64,000 nt of DNA from Rhodobacteraceae bacterium QY30 (GTDB lineage Bacteria; Pseudomonadota; Alphaproteobacteria; Rhodobacterales; Rhodobacteraceae): the NCBI GenBank assembly GCA_002356635.1, contig CP023454.1:868001-932000 (forward strand), in the 5' to 3' direction. The translations under genes were made by a program, and so were the position numbers. This document shows, one piece after another, positions 43,429 to 51,825 of the stretch (position 1 is its first letter; every line of letters starts with the position of its first letter). The notes beneath the pieces are model-generated. The model saw nothing but the letters and a program-made list of their open reading frames with translations. It did no database searches and was not told where the DNA came from.

Positions 43429-46404
43429 ATGTCGAACAAGGAAGTTCTCATCCAACAGCGCCAGGCCTCCCTCGATGCCACCCGCGCCGGAGCGCCGGCC
43501 CGCACCGGCAACCCGTTCTTTGGCGTGGGTCCGATCACCGACGGTGCCGCCGACGAGGCCGACAGCCGCCGCCTGAAGTTCGAGTTCGAGCATTGGCTCG
43601 AAACGAACTACCGCAAGCTTGACGACAAGGGCCGCGATCTGGGTCCCTTCACGGCGGCCGAAATCGGGCGGTCGATGCACCGGGGCTATCCGGCGGACAA
43701 GTTCCTCCTGGACATGATGCGGGAAATCCATCGCTATTTCGAATTTCCCAAAGCCAACAAGATGGCCGTGGGTCTGGGCGGCGGCCATTCGGGCTTTACG
43801 GCCTGTGCGCTGCACCTGATCACCACCAATGATCCCAGCCAGAAGGTCTTCGTCGACACCCTGCGCCCCGAAACCGAAGCCGCCAAGTCGTCCGGTTTCT
43901 TCCGCCAGTCCTGGGGTGCGCAGATCATCGAGATGATGCGCTATGCCCGTAACGGCGATGAAAGCCGCATCCACTTCGCCAAGGAAGAAGGCGTGGTGCC
44001 CTCGGCGGCCGAACTGAAAGAGATGGGCATCAAGCTGTTCGTCGGCGTCGGCCACGAAACCACGGGCGCCAGCACCTATTCGACCCGCGACGTGAAGGAG
44101 CTTCTGGCCTGGATCGACATGAACCCGGCCGAACATCACGTGGTGCTGGACGCCACCTCGATGCTGGGCGCAATGCCCTGGGGCGAGGAACTGGTGCGCG
44201 AAGTCACCACCAGGTGCTGCATGTTCATGCCCTTCCAGAAGGCGATCGGCGGCATTTCCGGCTATTTCATCATCTCGTTCACGCCGGCCGCGCTGGCGCT
44301 GGTCGAAACGAACCAGCAGAATCCGTCCTGGGCGATCCCGCGCCAGCTGAAGATCGCGGCGCCGCTGGACCCAAAGATGCCCCTGTCGGGCGCACGCAGC
44401 GTGAACGTCGGCCCGATCTACGATCCGGCGCAGGACAAGATGGTGGGCGGCGTCATCAACACCTTCTCAACGCTGGCCTTTGCGGAAACCACCTTCGGCC
44501 TTCTGCGGGCGGAAAAGCGGATCGGCACGGTCAGCGACCTGAACGCGCGCTCGGTCCGGAACCGCGACGCGGTCAACGCCTGGGTTGCGGCGCACCCGCT
44601 GTTCGAACTTGGTGTCACGGACCCGGAATACCGCGGCGCCGCCGTCACGCTGCTGAAGGTCAAGGACCCCGATATCACCGATCCGGCCATCCACGCGCGC
44701 ATCGTGGCCTATTCGAAGGCGATCCTGTCCTATGACGGCGTCACCCACCCGAATGGCAGCTATGAGCCCGGTCTTGATGTGGCGCGCTACATCAATGCCT
44801 TCCCCGGCACGCCCGGCGACTACCGCGCCTGGATCGGCGGCATTCGCCCGGCCGAGGATGTCCCGGCATTCCTGGACAACCTGGAATATGCCTACCACCG
44901 CGCCAAGATCGCCGTGCTGGAAGAAGAACTTGCCAAGCTGGGCGTGACCTTCGAACCCGAGGCTGTCGCGGACGCCACCCGCCGGATGGACGACCCGAAC
45001 CGCGCCTACAAGGTTCTGGTCTGCGACCGGGTGGGGCTGAAGTTCGACGCGAACGGCCAACCGGACCATTCCGAGGTCAAGGCCTATGTCGCATCGAAGG
45101 GTGGCGTCTTCCACGAAGAGGCGCTGGGCGACGCGTCGACGCTTGAAAAGGGCAAGATCCACTTCTTCTACGTGCCCGATATCTCGACCGAAGCCGAGAT
45201 CATGGCCGTTGCCGGCGACGGCCAGTATGACGCGGTGATCGCTGCCGCGACCTTCCTGCCCAAGGCCTCGGTCTTCAGGCTGGGTGGCGTACGGATCGGT
45301 GCGGGCACCGGCAACATGGGGTCCGACAGCTGGGGCGGCGGCAACGGCGCGGGCGGCGAGGCGGCGTTGATGAACACGCCCAGCTTCAACAGCCGTGCCA
45401 CCGCGCAGATGGCGATGAAGGCGCTTCTGAAGGTCGCACCCGATCTGCCGGTCGACAAGATGCATGACCTGACGGCTGCGGGCAAGTTCGACACCGGCCG
45501 CAACCTGCGCGAATTCCCGACCGAAAAGCTGGAAGGCAAGACCATCGCGATCTTCGGTTACGGCAATATCGGCCGCGAAGTCGCCAAACTTGCCGCGGCT
45601 TTTGGCATGAAGGTGCGCATCTTCGCCCGTGCCCATCACAAGGACTGGATCGAATCCGAAGGCTTCACCCACGCCGCGACCAAGGAAGACGCCGCCGCGG
45701 GCGCTGACGTGCTGTCGCTGCACACCGGTCTGGGTGCGCTGAACGCTGAAACCGGCACCTTTGCCAATGCGGGCTTCATCGGAGACAGCGTGTTCGCCGT
45801 GGTGAACAAGGGGGCCATCCTTCTGAACTACGACCGCGGTGAAGGTGTGGATGCTGCGGCGCTGGACCGTGCCCTTGCTTCGGGCCAGATCCGCTATGCG
45901 GCCATCGACGCCGACCTGTTCACCAACGCAGAAACCGGCGCGGCTTCGGGTCCGATGGTTCCTTACCTGCCGCTGGCGGCCAAATATCCCGGCCGTCTGG
46001 AGCTGCTGCCGCATGCGGCTGCCGATACCGAGCACATGAGCCGTGTGGAGGGGGCCCGGCAGGCGGTGGACCAGATCTTTGATCTGATCCAGTTCAAACG
46101 CGTCGTGAACCTGAAAGGCGATCTGCCGGCAGGCTACACCGCCGGTGGCGCCAGGACGGTGCCCGGCGTCGGCGGAGCAACGGCGCGCGATGTGGCGAAC
46201 CTTGCAGCAGATGCCGCCGATCTGGCCGCGGTGCGGGCCGCTGCGGAAGACCTCGCGGCCATTCTGGGCGCCCTTGCCACCGCGACCGGCGTCGGCCGTC
46301 AGGCGATGCTGATCGAACGCTATGGCAAGGCGCTGCTGAAAGCCGCCAACACGCAGGCCACCCTTCTGCGCAAGCATGGCATCGAAGGCCCCTATCAGGG
46401 CTGA
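43429..46404 (+). CDS. SerC-SerA-like fusion: class V aminotransferase + 2-hydroxyacid dehydrogenase
   Basis: This 991-residue cytoplasmic protein has residues about 1-500 resembling phosphoserine aminotransferase-type PLP enzymes, with PLP lysine K271 in MPFQKAIGG. Residues about 540-890 form a D-3-phosphoglycerate dehydrogenase-like unit: split substrate domain GGVRIGAGTGNMG / NTPSFNSRATAQMAM, nucleotide motif GYGNIG near 708, Arg in NYDRGEGVD and His in LPHAAADTE. An about 90-residue helical tail follows. Strand beta2 ends IFARAHH with no acidic residue, suggesting NADP rather than NAD. In E. coli these are two proteins catalysing consecutive steps from 3-phosphoglycerate to phosphoserine. 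The gene is monocistronic, ending in a strong terminator. Serine biosynthesis is likely, but a related hydroxyacid route is possible. Confidence 0.85.
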   Translation: MSNKEVLIQQRQASLDATRAGAPARTGNPFFGVGPITDGAADEADSRRLKFEFEHWLETNYRKLDDKGRDLGPFTAAEIGRSMHRGYPADKFLLDMMREIHRYFEFPKANKMAVGLGGGHSGFTACALHLITTNDPSQKVFVDTLRPETEAAKSSGFFRQSWGAQIIEMMRYARNGDESRIHFAKEEGVVPSAAELKEMGIKLFVGVGHETTGASTYSTRDVKELLAWIDMNPAEHHVVLDATSMLGAMPWGEELVREVTTRCCMFMPFQKAIGGISGYFIISFTPAALALVETNQQNPSWAIPRQLKIAAPLDPKMPLSGARSVNVGPIYDPAQDKMVGGVINTFSTLAFAETTFGLLRAEKRIGTVSDLNARSVRNRDAVNAWVAAHPLFELGVTDPEYRGAAVTLLKVKDPDITDPAIHARIVAYSKAILSYDGVTHPNGSYEPGLDVARYINAFPGTPGDYRAWIGGIRPAEDVPAFLDNLEYAYHRAKIAVLEEELAKLGVTFEPEAVADATRRMDDPNRAYKVLVCDRVGLKFDANGQPDHSEVKAYVASKGGVFHEEALGDASTLEKGKIHFFYVPDISTEAEIMAVAGDGQYDAVIAAATFLPKASVFRLGGVRIGAGTGNMGSDSWGGGNGAGGEAALMNTPSFNSRATAQMAMKALLKVAPDLPVDKMHDLTAAGKFDTGRNLREFPTEKLEGKTIAIFGYGNIGREVAKLAAAFGMKVRIFARAHHKDWIESEGFTHAATKEDAAAGADVLSLHTGLGALNAETGTFANAGFIGDSVFAVVNKGAILLNYDRGEGVDAAALDRALASGQIRYAAIDADLFTNAETGAASGPMVPYLPLAAKYPGRLELLPHAAADTEHMSRVEGARQAVDQIFDLIQFKRVVNLKGDLPAGYTAGGARTVPGVGGATARDVANLAADAADLAAVRAAAEDLAAILGALATATGVGRQAMLIERYGKALLKAANTQATLLRKHGIEGPYQG

Positions 46405-46429
46405 GCGTCCAAAACCCCTGAATGCAGAT

Positions 46430-46463
46430 CCCGGCGAAGCTGAAGCTTCGCCGGGTTTTTTTT
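46430..46463 (+). terminator. Strong Rho-independent terminator of the SerC-SerA gene
   Basis: A perfect 11-bp stem (CCCGGCGAAGC, 46430-46440, with 46445-46455), TGAA tetraloop, then eight T (46456-46463), 26 bp after the stop codon. This is the best terminator in the window. Confidence 0.95.
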
Positions 46464-46801
46464 GCACGGAACGCAAGACCTGATTTTTCCGGGTCTATGG
46501 CGCAGATGGTCCTTGGTGCGTCCTGCCATTCCCTTGCGCGCATCACAATCGCGGCCTGCGGCTTACGGGCTGGGACAACCTCAATGGATCTTGGCGCCCG
46601 CGGGAGTATCGGCCTTCCTTGAAACCCGGCTTAGGGACGCACAGGACAAAAGCTCCGCTTCAAGGCCAGTCCGAATTTTCAGCATTTTCCGGCTATGCGA
46701 CTCGATCTGTCACCCTCTGACCTTAATTTGGAGGTGGGACGGGCGTCCAAATCGATTCTTTCCTGGCGTCCTTGCGCCAATCTTTTGACGGTGGGGGTGG
46801 T
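46464..46801. other. Non-coding gap upstream of the acyltransferase-ACP cassette
   Basis: About 340 bp with lower GC than its surroundings. It must carry the promoter for the cassette starting at 46802, but I cannot single out a convincing promoter, operator or small gene. Confidence 0.4.
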
Positions 46802-47239
46802 ATGATTATTTCTTCGTTGCGGACCCGGGTCCGCAAGGCGCTTGTTGCTGCGCGCGCATGGTATCTCCGGAAACTCTGGGGAATGCAGATTGGAACCGGC
46901 ACCAGAATATCCCTGAAAGCGCGATTGGACATGACCAACCCAAGGGGCATCCATATCGGGCGCGATACCGGGGTCGGTGCCGGTGCTGTCATCCTGTCGC
47001 ATGACTTCGTCAGATCGCGGCACTTGAACACCCGGATCGGCGACAACTGCCACATCGGGATGAACGCCATCATTCTTCCCGGGATCACCATTGGTGACAG
47101 CTGCATCGTGGCGCCTGCCAGCGTCGTGATGAAAACCGTCCCGTCCGGCTCGCTTGTGGCGGGCAATCCGGCGCGGGTCATCGAAAGCGGGCTTGAGCTT
47201 GGGCCCTGGGGAATCCGGAACTGGGACGGCAAACGCTAA
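46802..47239 (+). CDS. Hexapeptide-repeat acyltransferase (WcaF/serine acetyltransferase-like)
   Basis: This 145-residue protein has left-handed beta-helix repeats (GIHIGRDTGVGAGAVILSHD, IGDNCHIGMNAIILPGITIG, VAPASVVMKTVPSGSLVAGN). The catalytic His is probably in SHDF. The compact size is that of polysaccharide O-acetyltransferases rather than CysE. It lies first in a five-gene cassette with an ACP, GNAT, ligase and SGNH hydrolase. The acyl donor may be acetyl-CoA or the adjacent acyl-ACP. Confidence 0.82.
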   Translation: MIISSLRTRVRKALVAARAWYLRKLWGMQIGTGTRISLKARLDMTNPRGIHIGRDTGVGAGAVILSHDFVRSRHLNTRIGDNCHIGMNAIILPGITIGDSCIVAPASVVMKTVPSGSLVAGNPARVIESGLELGPWGIRNWDGKR

Positions 47240-47257
47240 ATTGCGAAAGGTATTGTC

Positions 47258-47494
47258 ATGAGTACGCTGTTGCGCCTACGGCGCGTCTTCAACGAAGAAC
47301 TGGGCCTTGATGAATCGCAAGACCCCGAGGGTTTTTCCTATGGTGTGAACCCCGAATGGGATTCGGTTGCGCATTTCCAGCTGATCGTCGCGCTGGAAGC
47401 GGAATTCGGTATCGAGATCGACGATCAGCAGGTGGCAGAACTGACCAGCTTTTCAAAGCTTCTGTCCGGGGTGGAGCGGCAGCTTAATGGCTGA
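47258..47494 (+). CDS. Acyl carrier protein
   Basis: This 78-residue carrier protein has the phosphopantetheine serine in PEWDSVAHFQLI (D-S-V in place of the usual D-S-L). Acidic helix 2 and the EAEFGIEIDDQQVAELTSFS stretch are typical of ACPs. It is distinct from FabD/AcpP-linked carriers by context. It overlaps the GNAT gene by 8 bp. It likely carries an amino acid or acyl group loaded by the ligase at 47993. Confidence 0.9.
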   Translation: MSTLLRLRRVFNEELGLDESQDPEGFSYGVNPEWDSVAHFQLIVALEAEFGIEIDDQQVAELTSFSKLLSGVERQLNG

Positions 47495-47996
47495 CCCCTT
47501 TGCGTTTTCAATTGCGCGGGCCGGAGTTTCCGATCTGCCGTCGCTTACATCCTTGCGGCGGGCATTTCACGACACCCAGGTCCGCATGGGCCTTCTGGAT
47601 CTGCCACAGGATCCAGAGGGCCATCTGGACCGGTCCACCGTCGGCTTGCTGGAAAGCCGCCGCAGTGATGTCCTGATTGCCCGGACAGTCCCTGGCGCCG
47701 CGGTGGCCTACGCAACCAGCACCGTCCGTTTCGTACCTGACGGGCGCAGCAAGACCGTTGGCCTGATCGAGGAAGTTTTCGTCGGTGCCGATCATCGCGG
47801 CGCGGGCCTGGCCTCGGCGTTGGTCGACGGGCTGATCCAGGAACTGCGCCTGCGCGCCGTCGATCGCATCCAGATCCGGGTGCTTGCGCGGAACTCCGCG
47901 GCCCGGGCGCTTTGGGAAAGGCTCGGGTTCGAACCGAATGTGCTGATGCTGGAACTGCCGCCGGCGGACCCGGGCCACCAGGAGAACATCCCATGA
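47487..47996 (+). CDS. GNAT-family N-acyltransferase
   Basis: This 169-residue protein has the GNAT acyl-CoA loop VFVGADHRGAGLASALVDGL and a C-terminal ARNSAARALWERLGFEPN motif. It overlaps both neighbours (ACP by 8 bp, ligase by ATGA 4 bp), an unusually tight arrangement. It may transfer an acyl group from the ACP to an amine, or acetylate the ACP-bound amino acid. The acceptor is unknown. Confidence 0.87.
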   Translation: MADPFAFSIARAGVSDLPSLTSLRRAFHDTQVRMGLLDLPQDPEGHLDRSTVGLLESRRSDVLIARTVPGAAVAYATSTVRFVPDGRSKTVGLIEEVFVGADHRGAGLASALVDGLIQELRLRAVDRIQIRVLARNSAARALWERLGFEPNVLMLELPPADPGHQENIP

Positions 47997-49510
47997 CCGC
48001 GCTTTTGCTTCGCCAGCGCCTTCAGAAGGTCGAGCGCGCGCATGGCCCGCGGATTGCCTTGTCGATCGGGCCGGACCGCTGGACCTTCGCCGAGTTGTTT
48101 TCGGTCGCCCGCGCACTTGCCGACAGGATCGACAACCTGGCCCCTCGGAAAGGCCCCATCGGGCTCTGGTGCCAGCGCGACCTGCTGTCACTGGCGGGGG
48201 TGCTGGCCGCCGTCCTGTCGGATCGTGCATTCGTTCCGCTCAACCCCGGCTTCCCCGTCAGCCGCATCGCCACGATTGCCCTGACGGCCGAGCTGTCGGT
48301 CATCCTTGCGGCCGAGGCGCCCGAAAGCAGCGTTGCCGAGCTCCAGTCGATCATGGGGCACAAGGTTCCGATCCTGTCCGGCCTTGCGACAGAAGGCGCG
48401 CCCCAGGCCGGGTCGGCAGGGGGCCATGCCGAAGGGACGCGCGCTGTGCGGGATGCTACGCGCTACATCATGTTCACCTCGGGCACCACGGGGGTGCCGA
48501 AAGGGGTCCGCATCACGGAAACCAACCTTCTGTCCTACCTTGATGCCGTTGCGGACGTCGTGAAGATCGGTCCTGACGACAGGGCCACGCATTTCTTCGA
48601 CCTGTCGTTCGACCTGGCCATTCACGACATCTTCGTCACCTGGCTGGCCGGGGCGCAGCTTTGCGTCCTGCCCAAGGCTCAGACGATGTCCATCGATGCC
48701 TATGTGCGCGACAACCGCATCACGCACTGGTTTTCGGTGCCGTCGCTGGCAGCCTTCTGCGGCCGGTTGGGCCAGTTGGGGACGGGGGCGATGCCGTCGC
48801 TGCGATCCGTGCTGTTCTGCGGCGAGGCTCTGCCCGAAACCGTGGCGCGCAGTTTCCTTCAGGCAGCGCCCCATGCCGAGGCCTGGAATATCTATGGCCC
48901 GACCGAGGCGACGATTGCCTTCACCGCCTATCGCTTTTCCGACCCGGGGGCCCTGGACGCGCAGACCGTCGTGCCGATTGGCCGCCCCATGACGGGGGGT
49001 AGGGTCCGGCTTGAACCGATCGAGGGCGACGAGGGAGCATGCGAACTCTGGCTGGGTGGGCCACAGGTTTCGCCGGGCTATGTCAACATGCCCGAACAGA
49101 CGGCAAGCCGGTTCATCACCGATGACGACGGGACGCGCTGGTATCGGACGGGCGACGTTGCACGTTGGTCAGACCGCCACGGGCTGCTGTTCCTTGGGCG
49201 TTCCGACGACCAGGTGAAAGTCAACGGTTATCGGATCGAATTGCTGGAAATCGACGCGGCCCTGCGCGCTGCCGCAGAAACCGAGGAGGCCGCAAGCCTT
49301 CCCTGGCCGCTTTCAGACACCGGTCATGCGGATCAGATCGTCGGCTTCGTGGTCCAGCCAAGGATCCCGAGCGCCGAAATCCGCCAGCGTTGCCGGGCGC
49401 GGCTGCCGCATTACATGGTGCCTCGCAGGATCATCACACTGGACGCGATGCCCGTCACAACCAGTGGCAAGGTGGACCGGGCCGCCCTGAGAAGGCTGCT
49501 GGAGCCGTAG
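47993..49510 (+). CDS. Amino-acid-type AMP-dependent ligase (DltA/NRPS A-domain-like)
   Basis: This 505-residue adenylating enzyme has motif A3 IMFTSGTTGVPKG, A4 FFDLSFDLAIHDIF, A5 YGPTEATIAFTAY, A7 YRTGDVARW and the C-terminal Lys in TTSGKVDRAAL. The Asp in A4 (FDLS) matches the residue that binds the alpha-amino group in NRPS A-domains and DltA, so an amino acid substrate is favoured over a fatty acid. It should charge the ACP encoded two genes upstream. No condensation domain is present. Confidence 0.88.
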   Translation: MTALLLRQRLQKVERAHGPRIALSIGPDRWTFAELFSVARALADRIDNLAPRKGPIGLWCQRDLLSLAGVLAAVLSDRAFVPLNPGFPVSRIATIALTAELSVILAAEAPESSVAELQSIMGHKVPILSGLATEGAPQAGSAGGHAEGTRAVRDATRYIMFTSGTTGVPKGVRITETNLLSYLDAVADVVKIGPDDRATHFFDLSFDLAIHDIFVTWLAGAQLCVLPKAQTMSIDAYVRDNRITHWFSVPSLAAFCGRLGQLGTGAMPSLRSVLFCGEALPETVARSFLQAAPHAEAWNIYGPTEATIAFTAYRFSDPGALDAQTVVPIGRPMTGGRVRLEPIEGDEGACELWLGGPQVSPGYVNMPEQTASRFITDDDGTRWYRTGDVARWSDRHGLLFLGRSDDQVKVNGYRIELLEIDAALRAAAETEEAASLPWPLSDTGHADQIVGFVVQPRIPSAEIRQRCRARLPHYMVPRRIITLDAMPVTTSGKVDRAALRRLLEP

Positions 49511-49512
49511 GC

Positions 49513-50244
49513 ATGCGGGTTCTTGTCCAGATCGCGGCCGCTCTTGGTGCAGCGGCCTTGGCCGGAATGTTCCTCTACGGGGTTCTGGGGCCGGCGCCGA
49601 GGGCGTCCACCGCGCCGGTCGTGCCGCCACGGGACGCACCCGCGATGCTGTCTCCGCGTGCCGACGGGGGACCGGTGCGGATCCTCCTGCTGGGGACCAG
49701 CCTGACGGCGCGGGGTTCCTGGCCGCGGATCCTTGAGGAACGGCTCGCCTCCTGTGCGCCCCGGGGCGTTGAGGTGACCCGCCTGGCGCGGGCGGGCGAG
49801 AACAGCCACTGGGGTCTTGCCGCCCTGCGGCAGCGGTTGGCGGATGCGTCGCAACCGCTGCCGGACATCGTGGTCTCCGAATTTTCGGGGAACGATGCGT
49901 CGGTCAACCGCGGGATGCCCCTGTTCCTGTCCCGCTCTGCCGCGCGCAGCTTGATCCGCACCATCCGCCGCGCCGGCGCCGTTCCATTCCTGTCGACGAT
50001 GAGTCCGGCCTGGGAATGGGAAGCGGTGACCCGCCCGGGCCTGGCCCGGTATCATGCGATGTATCGCGAACTGGCCGGGGAAACCGGCGCGGGGCTGATC
50101 GACACCGCGCCGGCGTGGCTGGCGATCCCGGACGACCTGCGCAAGTCGCTGGTCCCCGATGGCGGCCACCCTACCGATGACGGAATGCGCCGGATTGCCC
50201 TGCCGATCCTTGTTGCGGCGCTCCGGCCGCTGGTTTGCGGTTAG
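49513..50244 (+). CDS. SGNH/GDSL-type hydrolase, membrane-anchored or secreted
   Basis: This 243-residue protein has an N-terminal hydrophobic segment (VLVQIAAALGAAALAGMFLY), then the SGNH domain. Block I is LLLGTSLTARG (Ser), block III SEFSGNDASVN (Asn) and block V DGGHPTDDGM (Asp and His). It is a periplasmic esterase or acyltransferase, since SGNH domains also O-acylate glycans. Starting 2 bp after the ligase stop, it may act on the product made by the ACP cassette. Confidence 0.86.
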   Translation: MRVLVQIAAALGAAALAGMFLYGVLGPAPRASTAPVVPPRDAPAMLSPRADGGPVRILLLGTSLTARGSWPRILEERLASCAPRGVEVTRLARAGENSHWGLAALRQRLADASQPLPDIVVSEFSGNDASVNRGMPLFLSRSAARSLIRTIRRAGAVPFLSTMSPAWEWEAVTRPGLARYHAMYRELAGETGAGLIDTAPAWLAIPDDLRKSLVPDGGHPTDDGMRRIALPILVAALRPLVCG

Positions 50245-50253
50245 GTCCGGGTG

Positions 50254-51285
50254 TCAGGGCAGCCTGTCGCGGCCAATCCGCGCCAGGATTTCCTGCCCCG
50301 GTGGGAAGCCCCACAGCCCCCGAAGCGCATAGGTTCCCGCCCGGACCTGGCCCCGAAGCAGCTGCCGGAGGGCGCGCGCCGTGCTGTAGGCCAGGGCAAG
50401 CGGGATCGCCACCGGCCGGAATCGGACCATGAACCTGATCCGCGACCGGTTCAGGAAATAGGCTGCCAGCGGTGAGGGGCCTTTCGTCATGGTGGCGGAC
50501 CCGATCGAATGCCCGCCGTGATGATGCACGGCGGCTTCGGGTTCGAACAGCAGCCCCAGATCCTTGCCGCGGCAGCACCAGTCCATCTCCTCATAGTAGA
50601 GGAAATAATCCTCGGGCATCAGGCCCACCTGGTCGAGAAATCGCCGGGATACGAACATGTGCGCCCCGGAGATGTAGTCCAGGTCCACCTCTTTCGGCGG
50701 GGTGCAGGCTTCGGCCCGACAGGTCATGTTGAAGGGCGTGCAGATCCCCGTCCAGAAGTTGATGCGTCCCCCATCGCTTTGTATCGTGCCTTGCGGAACG
50801 GTGTAATAGACGCGGCCCCCGATCACCCCGAAATCGCCAGCCTGCGCGGCCCGCTGTTCAAGCCGCATGGCCGTTGTCGATTCCGCCATGCAATCGGGAT
50901 TGAGGATCCAGAAGTGATCGACCTCGGGGTGGGCGCGAAGGGCCTTCAGCCCAAGGTTGACGCCCCCCGCAAAGCCCAGGTTTGTCCCGGCCTGGATCAG
51001 CCCGACTTCACCGCGCCGCAGGCTGGAGCAGGCGGTTTCGCCTTCGGCCAGGGAAACCGGACCGTGCGGCAGGGGGGAATAGGGCCGCTGCCAAGGCACG
51101 CCCTGCAGACCGATCCGGCCCGCGGCCCATTCCGTGACGGTCCGGACCGTCTGGTCCGGTGAGGCATTGTCGACGACCACGATCCTCAGGTCCACACCCT
51201 GACTGGCAAGCAGACTTTCGAGGCAGTCGACGATCACGTCCTCTGCGCAGTAGGTCACCAGGATGACGCCCGTGGTCATCGGCAA
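50254..51285 (-). CDS. Glycosyltransferase family 2 (rhamnosyltransferase-like)
   Basis: This 343-residue GT-A enzyme has VILVTYCAEDVIVDCLESLL, VVVDNASPDQT and the DXD-like WILNPDCM. YISGAHMFVSRRFLDQVG and YYEEMDWCCRGKDLG follow, a pattern of WbbL-type rhamnosyltransferases. A weak C-terminal hydrophobic/amphipathic region may attach it to the membrane. It converges with the SGNH gene across 9 bp. It supports a surface-glycan role for the neighbouring cassette. Confidence 0.9.
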   Translation of the reverse strand: MPMTTGVILVTYCAEDVIVDCLESLLASQGVDLRIVVVDNASPDQTVRTVTEWAAGRIGLQGVPWQRPYSPLPHGPVSLAEGETACSSLRRGEVGLIQAGTNLGFAGGVNLGLKALRAHPEVDHFWILNPDCMAESTTAMRLEQRAAQAGDFGVIGGRVYYTVPQGTIQSDGGRINFWTGICTPFNMTCRAEACTPPKEVDLDYISGAHMFVSRRFLDQVGLMPEDYFLYYEEMDWCCRGKDLGLLFEPEAAVHHHGGHSIGSATMTKGPSPLAAYFLNRSRIRFMVRFRPVAIPLALAYSTARALRQLLRGQVRAGTYALRGLWGFPPGQEILARIGRDRLP

Positions 51286-51825
51286 GCCACCGGCAACCGG
51301 GGCGTCGGGCTCAATCCTTTCGGTGCTTCAAGAAGCATCGTTCCCCCGAACTTTCTGACAGGATTCGTTCCTGTTGCCAGCATAGGTGAAGACCCCCAAA
51401 GGAAGTGTGATCGAAAACGTCCCGACGGGACTTTGATTGGTGGTGCGGATTCCGGGCGACAGCACGGAGCATTTTCACAGGACGGTAATTTTTTGCTGTC
51501 ATGCCACCCGGCACCTCTGCCCTACAAGGGCAAGCGGCGAAGTCGATGGTCCTGCGGTTGAGCCGTTTCCGGCTTCCACCTCCCATCCCAGGGCAGTGGG
51601 CACCGACAACAGGACCGGATTGCGTCGAGGAAGCTGGTGCGATTTCGTCGCCGCTGGCGTTGTGGCCCCGGATCGGCATCAAGGCGCGGGATCAAGGTGG
51701 CGTTTGAGAGTGCGGCGCGACGACGCTCGATCTGGCCAGCCCGGGGGGGCACGCCGCCGGTCTTGCCGCCGCGCGGGCGGCGGCGGAAGTGCGGCCAGGC
51801 CCGCATCGACTTGCAGGTCCCCGCC
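51286..51825. other. 540-bp gap with no recognised gene
   Basis: Open frames here give compositionally odd, low-complexity translations with no family match. There is no insertion-sequence end, tRNA or terminator that I can support. It carries the upstream region of the family 2 glycosyltransferase (minus) and the 3' end of the sdaA operon. Confidence 0.4.

Noticed and set aside
51311-51682. 123-codon minus-strand frame as a real gene
   Set aside because: No domain, no ribosome site and irregular composition; not supported.
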